Assembly (NCBI GenBank): GCA_021202985.1
Contig: JAJQCA010000066.1
Coordinates: 1 to 62,738, forward strand
Reading direction: 5' to 3'
Length of the DNA: 62,738 nucleotides
Source: Alistipes sp.
GTDB taxonomy: Bacteria > Bacteroidota > Bacteroidia > Bacteroidales > Rikenellaceae
Shown in pieces: positions 55,311 through 62,738 of this stretch (its first letter is position 1; every line of letters starts with the position of its first letter). Below the pieces are notes generated by a model. It saw nothing but the letters and a program-made list of their open reading frames with translations, was not told the DNA's origin and made no database searches. A program made the translations under genes and the position numbers.

Positions 55311-56498
55311 TCATTTTAATGTTTCATACAACCACTTCATTCTCCAAGAATTTTCAGAAATATCAGTGGAAGATGACCAGGATGTATAGTTCCTGCTGTT
55401 TTGTGGTTTAGATTCTTCATATAACAATTCATCCATGTCATCCTCGTCCAAATAATCATCTTCAGCGTTTATAAATGGGTCGAGCCATTCAATCTTATGT
55501 TTAGCCCATTTTATTTCAGTCAATGCTTCCTCACTTACATTGTCCGTTTCTTCAAGGAAATTCTCAAAACGAGTTATGTAATCACGAAGAACATTGGCAT
55601 GATAAAAACGGTCGGCCATCGTGAATAACGATTTAACTCTTTGCAGCTCCTTATCTTTTCTTTTTTCAAATTCCTCCTGTTTACGTTTTCTTTCCTCCTC
55701 TTTTTTGCGTTCTAACTCAAGCCTGATCCGCTCAGCTTTTAAATGTTCCGAATGTATCTCCAGATAGGCAATTATCTGCACGATCTTTTCCTCCAATGGA
55801 ATTTTAGCGCTATCTTTTATCTCCTTCTGCCCCCAGCTTCTATCATATATTCTGAAAGAAAGAACGTCCTTTCCAGAATGGATCCTCTGAACCAGATCCA
55901 CCTTCATTTCTTCATCATTGACTACCGCAAATGTCATCAAATCCTTAATAGCTATATCATGATTCCGGAATTGAAGTGCTTTAATAACAGTTGAGAATAT
56001 ACGCAATGCCCTATCCGCAAATTCTGGAGAAGTGGCATGGATTGATAATGTCGGCCCTTTTTTGCTCTTGTAAGGATTTTTTATCAGATGGCGGTTTTGA
56101 TCGGTCCTGATCCTTAGGTCTTCCTTTGTATCGATAATAATTGGCTCTTTAGCATATAATATTTCCGGGACCATTAATATATCTCCGCAAGCTTCCATAA
56201 TCTCCTTTTGCCTTTCTCTATAAGGGTCAGGTTCAATACTAATATCCACTTTCTGACCAGGATCCGGCTCCCTAAAATGCACCTCACGTTTCTTACCCTT
56301 ATATTTATTAGGCAATGGAACCTTTTCAGCAGATTTGCCATGGTATACCTTGGCCCAATACCCAGCGGGAGGATATGGGATATTCATTGATTTACAATGT
56401 TTGCGTATTCCGTTGTCAGAAATGTTGAATCTTTTTGCAAGAGTGGTCATGGGCTCACTCCAGACTAGATCATATAGTTCCCGCCGGTTAAATTTCAT
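55311..56498 (-). CDS. Unknown protein with HTH-like start and coiled coil (395 aa)
   Basis: The start is placed at M-K-F-N-R-R-E-L-Y-D (56498); the frame extends 26 residues further without support. Residues about 3-45 look like a winged-helix or Myb-type DNA-binding fold (L-V-W-S-E-P-M-T-T-L-A-K-R-F-N-I-S-D-N-G-I-R-K), followed by P-P-A-G-Y-W-A-K. A strongly charged coiled coil lies at about 255-310 (L-E-R-K-K-E-E-E-R-K-R-K). The acidic C-terminus carries N-A-E-D-D-Y-L-D-E-D-D. I do not know the family's function. It is 11 bases after the HTH gene at 56510, so the two are likely co-transcribed. Confidence 0.7.
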   Translation of the reverse strand: MKFNRRELYDLVWSEPMTTLAKRFNISDNGIRKHCKSMNIPYPPAGYWAKVYHGKSAEKVPLPNKYKGKKREVHFREPDPGQKVDISIEPDPYRERQKEIMEACGDILMVPEILYAKEPIIIDTKEDLRIRTDQNRHLIKNPYKSKKGPTLSIHATSPEFADRALRIFSTVIKALQFRNHDIAIKDLMTFAVVNDEEMKVDLVQRIHSGKDVLSFRIYDRSWGQKEIKDSAKIPLEEKIVQIIAYLEIHSEHLKAERIRLELERKKEEERKRKQEEFEKRKDKELQRVKSLFTMADRFYHANVLRDYITRFENFLEETDNVSEEALTEIKWAKHKIEWLDPFINAEDDYLDEDDMDELLYEESKPQNSRNYTSWSSSTDISENSWRMKWLYETLK

Positions 56499-56509
56499 TA
56501 TCACATATT

Positions 56510-56851
56510 TTAATATTTGCGCCTTCGAATGGGAAACGCTATTTGCTCTTTCTCTACACGGGATTGTTCTACCCATTGGATTAATTCATCTTCGAAAAAA
56601 TAAATCTTTTGGCCTTTGTCATAATGAGGTATATCTTTTGATCTGATCATTTTATTGATCGCATTCTTGGTCAAATCTAATATTCGGCAGGCATCTTCTA
56701 TTCCGATCGGTCTATGTTTATGCACTCCCAGTCCCATTTGTTTCTCAACACTTTCGAGAAGTGCTCTCATTTCCGCTATCTCGTTGATGAGATAATTCAC
56801 CGCTTTAGGAACGTTTTTCAAAGTCAATTCTTCTTTTTCTTCATTTTCCAT
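56510..56851 (-). CDS. Excisionase-like HTH protein 1
   Basis: The start is placed at M-E-N-E-E (56851, 113 aa); Met codons at 56872 and 56905 are possible alternatives. An N-terminal helix (about 15-45) is followed by a MerR/excisionase-type helix-turn-helix (I-E-D-A-C-R-I-L-D-L-T-K-N-A-I-N-K-M-I) and an F-F-E-D-E-L wing. Such proteins direct recombination or regulate mobile elements. It precedes the coiled-coil gene by 11 bases. Confidence 0.78.
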   Translation of the reverse strand: MENEEKEELTLKNVPKAVNYLINEIAEMRALLESVEKQMGLGVHKHRPIGIEDACRILDLTKNAINKMIRSKDIPHYDKGQKIYFFEDELIQWVEQSRVEKEQIAFPIRRRKY

Positions 56852-57043
56852 AAGACAGCTATTTAAGTTCATGGTTATAAAGCTAATAAATAAATCCCAT
56901 CCCAAACATGAGCATCAAAATATTTTCGGGATAACTTTGGAATATAATGTAATCATATTGCATCATTTGTCACCGTATGTCTCATAATCAGAAGGTCGGA
57001 AGTGCAAATCAAATAAAAGAAAACAAAAGAAAAATGACATCCA

Positions 57044-57493
57044 TCAATTAATCCCCGTTTTCTCTCCTTCTAAATTAAATAAAGCATTACTATATGTGAC
57101 AACAGAGACATTTTCGATTTCGCCTTCCGCAATAACCGCCTCTACGGAAAAACCTTCTAACAGGTAGGGACAATAATATGTTACTACAAATTCTTCGCTA
57201 CCACAATAATAAAAGAAGTCATCTAAAATAAGTCCCACGTATATCTTATTTTTAAGCCTTGAGTTATCTTCAGCTATTATCAGAGGAGTAATTTCCCTAA
57301 CCATTCTCTCCTCTATTTCTTCGCGCAATTCAATATATGTTTCAAATTTGTCGTTGAGTAAGCTCAAAATCTCTATGGGTGAAAATCCCTTAACACCATG
57401 TATCCTCGTAGAGAAATCATAAATATCATAAATGCCATAACCATTCATGAATTCTCCATTAATTTCGAAGTTGAAAAAATCAAACTTTTTCAT
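57044..57493 (-). CDS. Unknown protein (149 aa) in the HTH cluster
   Basis: No signal peptide and no motif I recognise. It is acidic, with a central hydrophobic stretch (V-G-L-I-L-D-D-F-F-Y-Y-C) and a C-terminal V-T-Y-S-N-A-L-F-N. It lies 18 bases after the excisionase-like gene 2, so it is part of the same minus-strand cluster. Confidence 0.55.
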   Translation of the reverse strand: MKKFDFFNFEINGEFMNGYGIYDIYDFSTRIHGVKGFSPIEILSLLNDKFETYIELREEIEERMVREITPLIIAEDNSRLKNKIYVGLILDDFFYYCGSEEFVVTYYCPYLLEGFSVEAVIAEGEIENVSVVTYSNALFNLEGEKTGIN

Positions 57494-57511
57494 ATCTCAT
57501 TTTAAATAACT

Positions 57512-57811
57512 TCAAAAGTCCGAACTTAAAGGACATGAATAATTATCCTCCAGCATTTTTATTATTTCCGTTTCTTTGTAAAGTACCTTCCCGGAAATCT
57601 GAATATATCCGAGCCTACCTCTATCGCGGTAATCCTGAAGGGTACGCAGGCTTATGTGGAGCAGTTTACAAACATCCTGGTTAGTGAGATACTTCTCACC
57701 ATTAAGATGGGGTGTCCGCGTGGAAAAGGTAGCTTTCATCTTCTCCATCAATTCATCCAGTTTGGTCATGAACCGGATGGTTTCATCAGAGCTTTGAGAC
57801 TGAATTTCCAT
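57512..57811 (-). CDS. Excisionase-like HTH protein 2
   Basis: A 99-aa helix-turn-helix protein: L-T-N-Q-D-V-C-K-L-L-H-I-S-L-R-T-L-Q-D-Y-R (about 42-62) followed by L-G-Y-I-Q-I-S-G-K-V-L-Y-K-E-T-E, the winged form of an excisionase-type domain. It is three bases downstream of the third such gene, which it resembles (D-V-C-x-L-L-H-I-S), so the two are probably tandem duplicates. Confidence 0.82.
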   Translation of the reverse strand: MEIQSQSSDETIRFMTKLDELMEKMKATFSTRTPHLNGEKYLTNQDVCKLLHISLRTLQDYRDRGRLGYIQISGKVLYKETEIIKMLEDNYSCPLSSDF

Positions 57812-57814
57812 AAC

Positions 57815-58093
57815 CTATTTTACTTTGCTTTTATCAATCAGTTTCTGTAAATCAGAAGCTTTATAGTAGCATTTATTTACGATCCTAGAAAAAGGAACCA
57901 TGCCGCTGTCACGGTAATATTGAAGGGTCCGTTTGGATATATGTAATAACCGACACACATCCTGGTTGTCCAGCCAATTTCCATCTATCTTTTGGTCTTC
58001 GCATAATTCTTCGACTTCCTGGGCGAATTTTTCGAACCGTTCCTTCATAGCCTCATAGGTTTTCTGTTCGATCATGTACAGTTCCATATACAT
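57815..58093 (-). CDS. Excisionase-like HTH protein 3
   Basis: A 92-aa protein from Met 58093 (Met codons at 58087 and 58075 are close alternatives; the frame is open to 58177). It has the same fold as its neighbour: D-N-Q-D-V-C-R-L-L-H-I-S-K-R-T-L-Q-Y-Y-R, then K-C-Y-Y-K-A-S-D-L-Q-K-L-I-D. It is the first gene of the minus-strand cluster and faces the broken phosphoesterase across a roughly 245-base spacer. Confidence 0.8.
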   Translation of the reverse strand: MYMELYMIEQKTYEAMKERFEKFAQEVEELCEDQKIDGNWLDNQDVCRLLHISKRTLQYYRDSGMVPFSRIVNKCYYKASDLQKLIDKSKVK

Positions 58094-58338
58094 ATATTTT
58101 TTTGGATTTCCGACACAAATAAAGAGCATAACAATCTGTTTTGCAACACCTTGATAACATAAGTCATCAGATTTCATCGTATTACATCACGGATGGGAGG
58201 ACTTGTGGATAAAGATGGATAAAATCTTATTCTTGTTGTTCCTCAAAATCAATTGAAAATACCCCAGTCGTCCAATTCGATTATTTTTGGGAAATCCAGA
58301 GATTAAACTAAATGAAAACAGACTTGAGTCTACTGTAA

Positions 58339-59073
58339 ATGAATGACAATTTTAAATCCGTCTATGTTTGTGGAGACATCCATGGAGAGTTCGATGTTCT
58401 GATTGGGAAGGTGGAGCACTACGGTATTCAGAATGCAATTATATTAGTTGCTGGTGACTGTGGAATAGCTTTGAAGCGCCCGAATCTATACGAAAATATA
58501 AGAGAGTACTCGAACAACAAAATGTCCAAATTCTCTTGGTTAGGGGCAATCATGATGATCCTGCTTATTTCGAGCCTAAACTCATAGATTATCCCCTGCT
58601 AAAAACCTTACCCAACTATACGGTCGTTCAATTTCAGGTAACCAATATCTTATGTATTGGTGGAGCTATATCGGTGGACCGCCAGATGCGGTTAAGGAGA
58701 ATGTCAACGGATTTGGCAGGACAAAAGATATACTGGGGAAACGAGAATGTAGTTTATGATGAAACTATCCTTAATGAAGAAACACGTTCTAATGTTGATA
58801 TAGTTATCACCCACACTTGTCCCTCATTCTGCCATCCCATTCATAAAATCGGATTTGATTCGTGCTTGGGTCAGAACGACGAATCATTGAATGATGACAT
58901 CCGCAAAGAAAGACAAGTGATGGATCAAATACACGACATTCTCATTTCAAAGGGAATATAATCCAGAAAAGGTTTTATGGGCACTTTCTCAATCACGTAC
59001 CAAAATTATCGGAGAGGTAAGTTTTATTCTGCTTGACATCCAGAAAATAAATTCTATGTTATACTGTAATTAA
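58339..59073 (+). pseudogene. Decayed copy of the metallophosphoesterase
   Basis: Clearly homologous to the intact gene at 54281-55054. C-G-D-I-H-G-E and A-G-D-C-G are in the first frame. The frame shifts near the A run at 58519-58522, after which V-R-G-N-H-D-D, A-I-S-V-D-R and T-H-T-C-P-S-F continue in a second frame. That frame stops at 58961. Downstream, P-E-K-V, F-Y-G-H-F and S-R-T-K-I-I-G-E-V-S-F appear in alternating frames up to a stop at 59073. At least three small indels are needed, so it is a pseudogene. Confidence 0.88.
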
Positions 59074-59217
59074 CTACGGTATTTAAGTATATGGGAGAGA
59101 GATTGCTCCTGCAGTTCATTACAAAAGATGTTGACATTAAAGTTACGATAAAAATGTCTGTATAGGTGTAGTTATTAGTTCAAAAGTTAATTAAATTTGG
59201 TAACTAAAAATTTGATA

Positions 59218-62200
59218 ATGAAATGGATTACAACTAGAGATATACTACACTGGGTGGAAACAAATCAACGCCAAGCCCAAGAAATGATGCCTGAAATACT
59301 AAGGAGACTAATACGTGCTTCTATAACACAAATATTTACTCTTACTTTTCCTTCAGGTGATAATATTCAGCTTGGTGGATGGGATGGTATTATTAACACG
59401 AATGAATCAAATGAATTCATCCCTGAAGGTTGCTCGGGTTGGGAAATTGGCACGAGTAAGGGAGTTAGAGGCAAGGCAGACTTAGATTATGAGAAACGTA
59501 AAAAAGATCCCTTGGGTCTGAATCCCCAAGAAACTACATATATTTTTATAACTCCTAGAATATGGACAAGAGCTAATAGATGGATAGAGGAGCGAAAAAA
59601 AGAAAATTTCTGGAAAGATATAAAAGTAATAACAGCTGAAGAACTTGAAGAGTGGCTTGAAAACACTCCTTCAGTAGCTGCTTGGGTTTCCTCTGAAATT
59701 ATAAAAAATTATCCTGATAATTCATTGGATACAACAGATGCTTTTTGGGATAAATGGTCAAGGAATAAAACACATTCTTTAGATCCAGATGTAATTCTCA
59801 GTGGTAGAGTAAATGAAAAAAATGCTTTAACAGATTCTCTCAGAACAAATGATATTTTTTTCATTAAGTCTTTATCTAAGCAAGAATCGACAGCATTCAT
59901 AATAGCGTCTTTCATTACTTCAGATGAATGCCGGGAAGATTTTTTTGCTCGGAGCTTAATCGTAAGTACTACTGATGCTTTTAGACAATTATCTTGCAGT
60001 CAGACTCCGTTAATTTTAATTCCTTCATTTGAAGATGAGGGAAACTTCAATCAAGCCGTCTTAAATGGTCATACTGTTTTTGTTCCTTTGGGTATAAGTG
60101 ATTATAAAATAAGTGGAAATCTAATTGAGTTACCAGAAATAGATAGAGATGGATTTGTCGAAGCATTGAAGAAATCGGGTTATAAAAATGCGGAGCAGCT
60201 ATCAAAGGAATGTATCCGTAATATTTCGGTACTTAGACGTAGTCTGGAATATGATTACTCCACTCCTCTCTGGGCAAGCAAAGATCATTGTCGGGATATT
60301 ATCCCTGCAATCCTTATAGGTAGGTGGCGTGATTGTTATGAAGGGGATAAAAAAGCTATACAAAAATTATCAAAACTAGCATATGAAGATCATATAGATC
60401 AAATAACTAAATGGTCTCTCTCGGACGATGCGCCCATTATACATATCGATGATTACTGGAGAGTGACATCACCTTTGGATGCATTTTTACATTCCATGAA
60501 GTTTTTCACATCAAAAGACATTCAAAATTTACAGGAAATTGCCATTGATGTTTTCTCTGAAGTGGATGAAAATATTGAGGAGAAAGAAAAGATAAATGGT
60601 TTCTTTTTTCAGCAAGACAAACGCACATATTCATACAGAATTAGAGAAGGAGTCATTCATACTCTTATTCTAATTTCAATATTGGGCGATCAAATAAAAA
60701 ATCCTAATATAAAAAACCCGGTTGTCTGGGTGGATTCAATTATTAGGGAAATCCTTTCATCAGATAATGAATATCTATGGAAATCTATTGATAAACTGCT
60801 CCCTTTAATCGCGGAAGCTTCTCCCAGTGAGTTTTTAAATGCCGTTGAAAAATTAATCCGCTCCCAAAGTCACATTCCTAAAAGTCTTTTAACACTAGGA
60901 AGTAAAATTAATCCGATATATGGACGAGGATCGTATCACGGAATTATTTGGGCGCTTGAATCCATATCTTGGGATCCGAAATATTTAAGTCGTGCTTCAT
61001 TAGCATTACTTTCTTTTATCCAATACAAAGATGATAATGGTACCTCCAAGGCCTTAAATAGTCTTAAAGAAATACATAGAGCATGGCATCATCAAACTTT
61101 CGCCAGCATAGATGAAAGAATTGAAGTATTAAGATTACTTATAACTCAAAACCGCGAAAAAGGTTGGGAATTATTAGTTGCATTAATTCCCAAGATGGAT
61201 AGTGAAACAGGAATGGATACACATACTATGAGGTGGAGGTTTTACGGAAAAATAAAACTTAATCAATTTAATATATATGAACGTCAAAGGACTTATGACG
61301 AAATTATATCGATGCTATTAGAAACAACAAATAATTCTATAACTGAAATTTTAGACTTATTAGAAATTTCGACAAGTCCCGCAACCACCGACCCCAAAAG
61401 GAATGAAATTCTTGACCACATTGAAAAAAATATAAATGCGATAGATGATACTGAAAACTTATTATGGAATCAGTTGAGAACTGAAATACACCACAATCGT
61501 GAATATCCGGATGCGGAGTGGTCTATGAACGAGGAGCAACTGTTACCGTATTTACGTCTTTATGATAAGCTCAAACCTCAGAATCCAATAGCACTTGTAA
61601 AATGGATGTTTGATAGACATTCTTTAGAGGATGTTAATCCAGTACCAAACCAAGATTATAAGGAAAAAGGTTGGAGATCTTTTTCGATAAGAATTGAGGC
61701 TATTAAAAATCTGACAAAGGACTATGGGTATGAAACCATTTTCAAAATGAGTACAGAAGTTAAAGAGTCTAATATATTAGGACAGGCTTTCGGAGAAATA
61801 GTGTTGAATGATGAAAGTCTGAAAGAACAAGTGTTGAGATCAGTTGATTTAAATGAGGTTAATGAGAATTTTCTAAGGAGTTTCTTCTGGCGCTTACTAA
61901 ATTCAAAAACATTTGAAGAAGTCATATTCATATATAAATCTCTCCCTAATTCTCTATCTAAGAAAGTACGAGTAATTTTCTTTTTATCCCTCAATGAAAC
62001 TATACGGCTGTGGAATTTTCTAGAAGGATTAGAACCTGAGATAATATCGGAGTATTGGGATGGAATTAGATTTTACGATGGTACTAACGAGGAAATCAAT
62101 TATGCGATATTAAAATTATCGGAACGAAGAAGATTTTCCTGCTGCATCGATATATGCCGTCACGTACCAGATAAAATTTCTACTGACAACATTAAAAATA

Positions 62201-62738
62201 TCCTTTATGGTTGCTTTTCTCAAAATAAAGAGCCACTTCCAAATTCATATAAAATTGAAGAAATACTAGATGAATTATACAAAAGGGATGATATAGGAAA
62301 TGAGGAACTAGCCAATTTAGAATTAATGTGCGTTCCCTTATTGGATTTGTCAAAATATACCCCACATAAGCTGTTTGAAGAATTAGTTACAAATCCCGTT
62401 TCTTATATTGAAATTATTAAAATGATTATTTATAGACCAGATGAAATATATGAAGAGTCGGAAGATTTGTCTAAATTAAAATTTAGAAAAGGTTATGCTA
62501 TAATTGATAATTTGAATATACTTCCTGGTACGGATAAAGAGGGTAAAATAGATCCTAATAAATTACATTCTTGGATTGATAAAGTTTTAGTGGCAAGTGA
62601 ACAAATTGAAAAAAGATCGTATGTGGAATGTCAGATAGGGAAATTGCTAGGTAATTTCATAGTCAAAAATAAATTTGAATTGACTGAATTGATTTGTATT
62701 ACGATTGAAAAATATAAATCAGATTCGTTGATAGAAGG
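59218..62738 (+). CDS. Very large unknown protein, nuclease-like N-terminus, runs off the window (partial)
   Basis: I translated this frame by hand: ATG at 59218, then no stop to the end of the window, so at least 1173 residues. The first 170 residues resemble a restriction-endonuclease-like fold: G-W-D-G (D56), then G-W-E-I-G-T-S-K (E76, K81) and K-A-D-L-D-Y-E-K-R, then F-I-T-P-R-I-W and L-E-E-W-L-E. Residues about 190-320 look like a degenerate NTPase-type region (I-L-S-G-R, S-K-Q-E-S-T-A-F, L-I-L-I-P-S-F) with no usable P-loop seen. The rest is long and mainly helical. I recall similar large proteins in defence islands but cannot name the family. It has the lowest GC of the window. Confidence 0.75.
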   Translation, partial: MKWITTRDILHWVETNQRQAQEMMPEILRRLIRASITQIFTLTFPSGDNIQLGGWDGIINTNESNEFIPEGCSGWEIGTSKGVRGKADLDYEKRKKDPLGLNPQETTYIFITPRIWTRANRWIEERKKENFWKDIKVITAEELEEWLENTPSVAAWVSSEIIKNYPDNSLDTTDAFWDKWSRNKTHSLDPDVILSGRVNEKNALTDSLRTNDIFFIKSLSKQESTAFIIASFITSDECREDFFARSLIVSTTDAFRQLSCSQTPLILIPSFEDEGNFNQAVLNGHTVFVPLGISDYKISGNLIELPEIDRDGFVEALKKSGYKNAEQLSKECIRNISVLRRSLEYDYSTPLWASKDHCRDIIPAILIGRWRDCYEGDKKAIQKLSKLAYEDHIDQITKWSLSDDAPIIHIDDYWRVTSPLDAFLHSMKFFTSKDIQNLQEIAIDVFSEVDENIEEKEKINGFFFQQDKRTYSYRIREGVIHTLILISILGDQIKNPNIKNPVVWVDSIIREILSSDNEYLWKSIDKLLPLIAEASPSEFLNAVEKLIRSQSHIPKSLLTLGSKINPIYGRGSYHGIIWALESISWDPKYLSRASLALLSFIQYKDDNGTSKALNSLKEIHRAWHHQTFASIDERIEVLRLLITQNREKGWELLVALIPKMDSETGMDTHTMRWRFYGKIKLNQFNIYERQRTYDEIISMLLETTNNSITEILDLLEISTSPATTDPKRNEILDHIEKNINAIDDTENLLWNQLRTEIHHNREYPDAEWSMNEEQLLPYLRLYDKLKPQNPIALVKWMFDRHSLEDVNPVPNQDYKEKGWRSFSIRIEAIKNLTKDYGYETIFKMSTEVKESNILGQAFGEIVLNDESLKEQVLRSVDLNEVNENFLRSFFWRLLNSKTFEEVIFIYKSLPNSLSKKVRVIFFLSLNETIRLWNFLEGLEPEIISEYWDGIRFYDGTNEEINYAILKLSERRRFSCCIDICRHVPDKISTDNIKNILYGCFSQNKEPLPNSYKIEEILDELYKRDDIGNEELANLELMCVPLLDLSKYTPHKLFEELVTNPVSYIEIIKMIIYRPDEIYEESEDLSKLKFRKGYAIIDNLNILPGTDKEGKIDPNKLHSWIDKVLVASEQIEKRSYVECQIGKLLGNFIVKNKFELTELICITIEKYKSDSLIE

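Overview
The window looks like a chromosome segment of a Bacteroidales bacterium, most like Alistipes/Rikenellaceae. This is inferred from gene content, not from a search. The supporting signs are TAnnTTTG-type -7 promoter boxes, Mfa/Fim-type fimbriae, a SusC/SusD pair with FecR and an ECF sigma factor, the RnfBCDGEA order, a serC-serA-DUF1015 cluster, and a visibly GC-rich core beside AT-richer accessory DNA.

Bases 1-29,500 are ordinary core genome. From left to right they hold a secreted unknown, a C69 dipeptidase, a PLP-binding YggS protein, a dihydroorotate-dehydrogenase-like protein, a LysM/M23 peptidase, and a minus-strand cluster (yicC, gmk, nadD, ddl, DUF3109). Next come serC, serA, a small lipoprotein and DUF1015, then tag, two secreted proteins (one NlpE-like), and a four-gene ferredoxin-dependent 2-oxoacid oxidoreductase. 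A BamA/TamA-like outer-membrane protein follows, then the complete Rnf operon headed by an RseC-family gene, and nadE. The oxidoreductase makes reduced ferredoxin and Rnf can use it to drive ion export, so this part of the core is about redox energy conservation. Every recognisable core gene here has an intact reading frame.

A tRNA-Phe gene at 29,492-29,564 is followed at once by a tyrosine integrase, and I read everything to the right as an integrated island. Its right attachment site is not in the window. The island carries a BRO-N/DinD-like protein, two secreted unknowns, and a six-gene Mfa-type fimbrial operon with two giant paralogous adhesin-like subunits and a nearby regulator. It then carries a SusC/SusD-FecR-sigma locus in which SusD and sigma are both frameshifted, a low-GC block with two metallophosphoesterase copies (one decayed) and three excisionase-like HTH proteins, and finally a very long, very AT-rich open frame running off the end. 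That last protein has a nuclease-like N-terminus and is the best candidate for an unfamiliar, possibly anti-phage, function.

The points most worth following are: an 8-T tract that throws the SusD signal peptide out of frame (possible phase variation); the broken sigma factor beside it; a shared T-R-A motif near the N-terminus of all three polymerising fimbrial subunits; loss of the catalytic cysteine in the NadE glutaminase domain; a doubled FMN domain in RnfG; and the terminal large protein.
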